Part shown: positions 4,741 through 6,109 of the stretch, in pieces
Position numbering within the stretch: position 1 is the first letter of the stretch
Layout of the letters: the number at the start of each line of letters is the position of its first letter
Origin: CAZNXJ01 sp964577115
GTDB lineage: Bacteria > Planctomycetota > Planctomycetia > Pirellulales > Pirellulaceae
Assembly (NCBI GenBank): GCA_964577115.1
Contig: CAZNXJ010000071.1
Span: 1-6,109, forward strand
Direction: 5' to 3'
Length of the DNA stretch: 6,109 bases
The notes under the pieces: generated by a model
Seen by the model: only the letters and a program-made list of their open reading frames with translations
What the model was told of the DNA's origin: nothing
Database searches by the model: none
Position numbers and translations under genes: made by a program

Positions 4741-6109
4741 ACAGTTGGGACGCAACGAACGGAGATTCCTCGCACCGTCCGAAGGTGGCTTGCCTGTGCC
4801 CGACCTACAAGCGGCCGCGCGAGCTGGCCAATGTCATCGAATGTTTCTTGCGCCAGGACTACCCGGCCGAACTGCGTGAACTGATCGTGCTGGATGACGC
4901 CGGCCAGTACGCCCCCGGTGCGATCACCGCTCCTGGCGTCAAGCTCATCACCACGCCCCATCGCTTCCGCACGCTTGGCGAAAAGCGCAACGCTTCGGCC
5001 GCGCTCGCTTCTCCCGACGCGACGATCTACTGCGTGTGGGACGATGATGACGTGTACCTGCCGTGGCACGTCACGGCGGCGGTCGCGGCCCTGGAGCAAA
5101 CCGGCGCGGATTACACGATCCCCACGGCCCTTTACGCCGAGAACCGCAAACGCCTCGCCCCTAAGTCCAATGGGCAAATGTTTCACGGCGCGTGGGCCTT
5201 CCGTCGTGCGGCGTTCGAGCGTGTCGGCGGTTATCCCTGGATTCAAAGCGGCCAGGACCAAGGACTGTTGAGGCGGTTCAAGGCGGCCGGCCTGCGACGG
5301 GCCGATCCAATCCGGTTCGATCCACGTCCCAGCTACATCTACCGCTGGGGCACCACGCCGTGCGGCTGGCACATTTCGGGGCTGAACCGGCAAAACGGAT
5401 ACGAGCGGGTCGCCGCCAAGCAGGGTGAATCGATCAAGGAGTTGACGCCTGCCCTGGAGAAGGATTGGACAGGGCTGACTTTACAGCTTCGAGAACCCGA
5501 GACGCAGGCGACCGCGATTCCCTTCTCCGTTATCGTTCCGTGCCGCGAACTGGACGAGCCCCGCACCCTCGCCTGGGATTGGGTGCGGCGGAAGCTGGTC
5601 GCGGCGTATCCTGATGCGGAAATCATCTTGGCGGACGACGGCCTCGCCGGCGATGCGCCCTTCAATCGGTGCCGTGCGATCATGGATGGCGCACAGCGCG
5701 CCGCGCACGATCTGCTAGTGATCACCGATGCCGACGTTTGGAGCTACGGGCTGCTCGATGCCATCGAAGCCGTCGCCACCGGAGCGCCGTGGGCGACGCC
5801 GCATGGCAAGGTACACCGGCTGACCCGCTCAGTAACCGAGCGTCTCTACGCCGGACACTACCCCACGCCTCGATCCGCCTGCGAGCGGCAGCCCTACGCC
5901 GGCAATGTCGGAGGCGGCTTGCTTGTCGTCGCCAAGTCGACGCTACAACACGTTCCCTTCGACGGCCGCTTCGCCGGTTGGGGCCGCGAGGACGACGCCT
6001 GGCAAATGGCCGTCAAATGCATCTTGCCGGACGGTGTCCGCTTCGACCACCCGCTCTATCACCTCTGGCACCCACCCCAGCCGTCCAGCGCCGACCGCAA
6101 ACGCTCGCC
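4737..6109 (+). CDS. Tandem-domain GT2-type (GT-A fold) glycosyltransferase (3' partial)
   Basis: The frame opens at the ATG in the ATGA overlap with the preceding gene and runs 457 codons without a stop to the window end. Two GT-A units are visible. Unit 1 (about residues 16-215) starts KVACLCPTYKRPRELANVIE, has a DD pair at 53-54, the donor/metal site WDDDDVYLPW at 101-110, and SGQDQGLLRRF at 171-181 in the catalytic-base region. Unit 2 (about residues 261-450) starts IPFSVIVPC, has the metal-binding-type DAD at 331-333, and FDGRFAGWGREDDAW at 408-422. That last block matches the GWGxEDD signature of the Glyco_transf_7C/beta-4-galactosyltransferase and polypeptide GalNAc-transferase type. 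Tandem GT-A units occur in bifunctional enzymes such as chondroitin polymerases. No membrane helix is visible. With the preceding GT4-like enzyme it could build a multi-sugar glycan. Donor and acceptor are unknown. Confidence 0.88.
   Translation, partial: MNSWDATNGDSSHRPKVACLCPTYKRPRELANVIECFLRQDYPAELRELIVLDDAGQYAPGAITAPGVKLITTPHRFRTLGEKRNASAALASPDATIYCVWDDDDVYLPWHVTAAVAALEQTGADYTIPTALYAENRKRLAPKSNGQMFHGAWAFRRAAFERVGGYPWIQSGQDQGLLRRFKAAGLRRADPIRFDPRPSYIYRWGTTPCGWHISGLNRQNGYERVAAKQGESIKELTPALEKDWTGLTLQLREPETQATAIPFSVIVPCRELDEPRTLAWDWVRRKLVAAYPDAEIILADDGLAGDAPFNRCRAIMDGAQRAAHDLLVITDADVWSYGLLDAIEAVATGAPWATPHGKVHRLTRSVTERLYAGHYPTPRSACERQPYAGNVGGGLLVVAKSTLQHVPFDGRFAGWGREDDAWQMAVKCILPDGVRFDHPLYHLWHPPQPSSADRKRS

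Noticed and set aside
5496..5540. Two separate glycosyltransferase genes in place of one fused gene
   Set aside because: The frame is continuous through the linker between the two GT-A units, with no stop and no start preceded by a ribosome binding site.

Overview
The window is a compact, GC-rich, entirely + strand block of five co-directional genes with almost no intergenic DNA. It reads as the tail-to-accessory end of a phage or prophage structural cluster. The first gene has the composition and C-terminal style of a tail tape measure protein. The next two proteins look, from memory, like families that recur in prophage-like clusters of Planctomycetota, so a planctomycete host or its phage is my best guess. 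That placement is recall plus inference. No integrase, terminase, capsid or host housekeeping gene is inside the window to anchor it.

Layout: (1) positions 1-654 hold the C-terminal 217 residues of a coiled-coil-rich tape measure-like protein, cut by the window start. (2) 667-1452 encodes a 261-aa conserved protein with no assignable function, probably a virion component. (3) 1452-3674 encodes a 740-aa protein. It has a structured N-terminal part (about 282 aa), then three serine tracts separated by two small cysteine-containing modules. (4) 3688-4740 encodes a 350-aa GT-B (GT4-like) glycosyltransferase. (5) 4737 to the window end encodes a protein with two GT-A (GT2-like) domains in tandem, cut by the window end.

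Genes 2/3 and 4/5 overlap at start/stop codons (TAATG and ATGA). The strong ribosome binding site of gene 4 overlaps the stop codon of gene 3. The serine-rich protein and the two glycosyltransferases are therefore very probably made together.

The most interesting reading is a phage-encoded system in which cytosolic glycosyltransferases decorate an extremely serine-rich virion protein. The serine-rich protein has no signal peptide and neither glycosyltransferase has a membrane segment, so the modification would occur inside the cell before or during particle assembly. This differs from the exported serine-rich repeat adhesins of Gram-positive bacteria, although the pairing of a Ser-rich acceptor with adjacent glycosyltransferases is analogous. 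The substrate link is inference from gene order and composition.

I see no promoter, terminator, tRNA, rRNA, CRISPR array or insertion sequence. There is no gene-free stretch longer than 13 bases between the genes.
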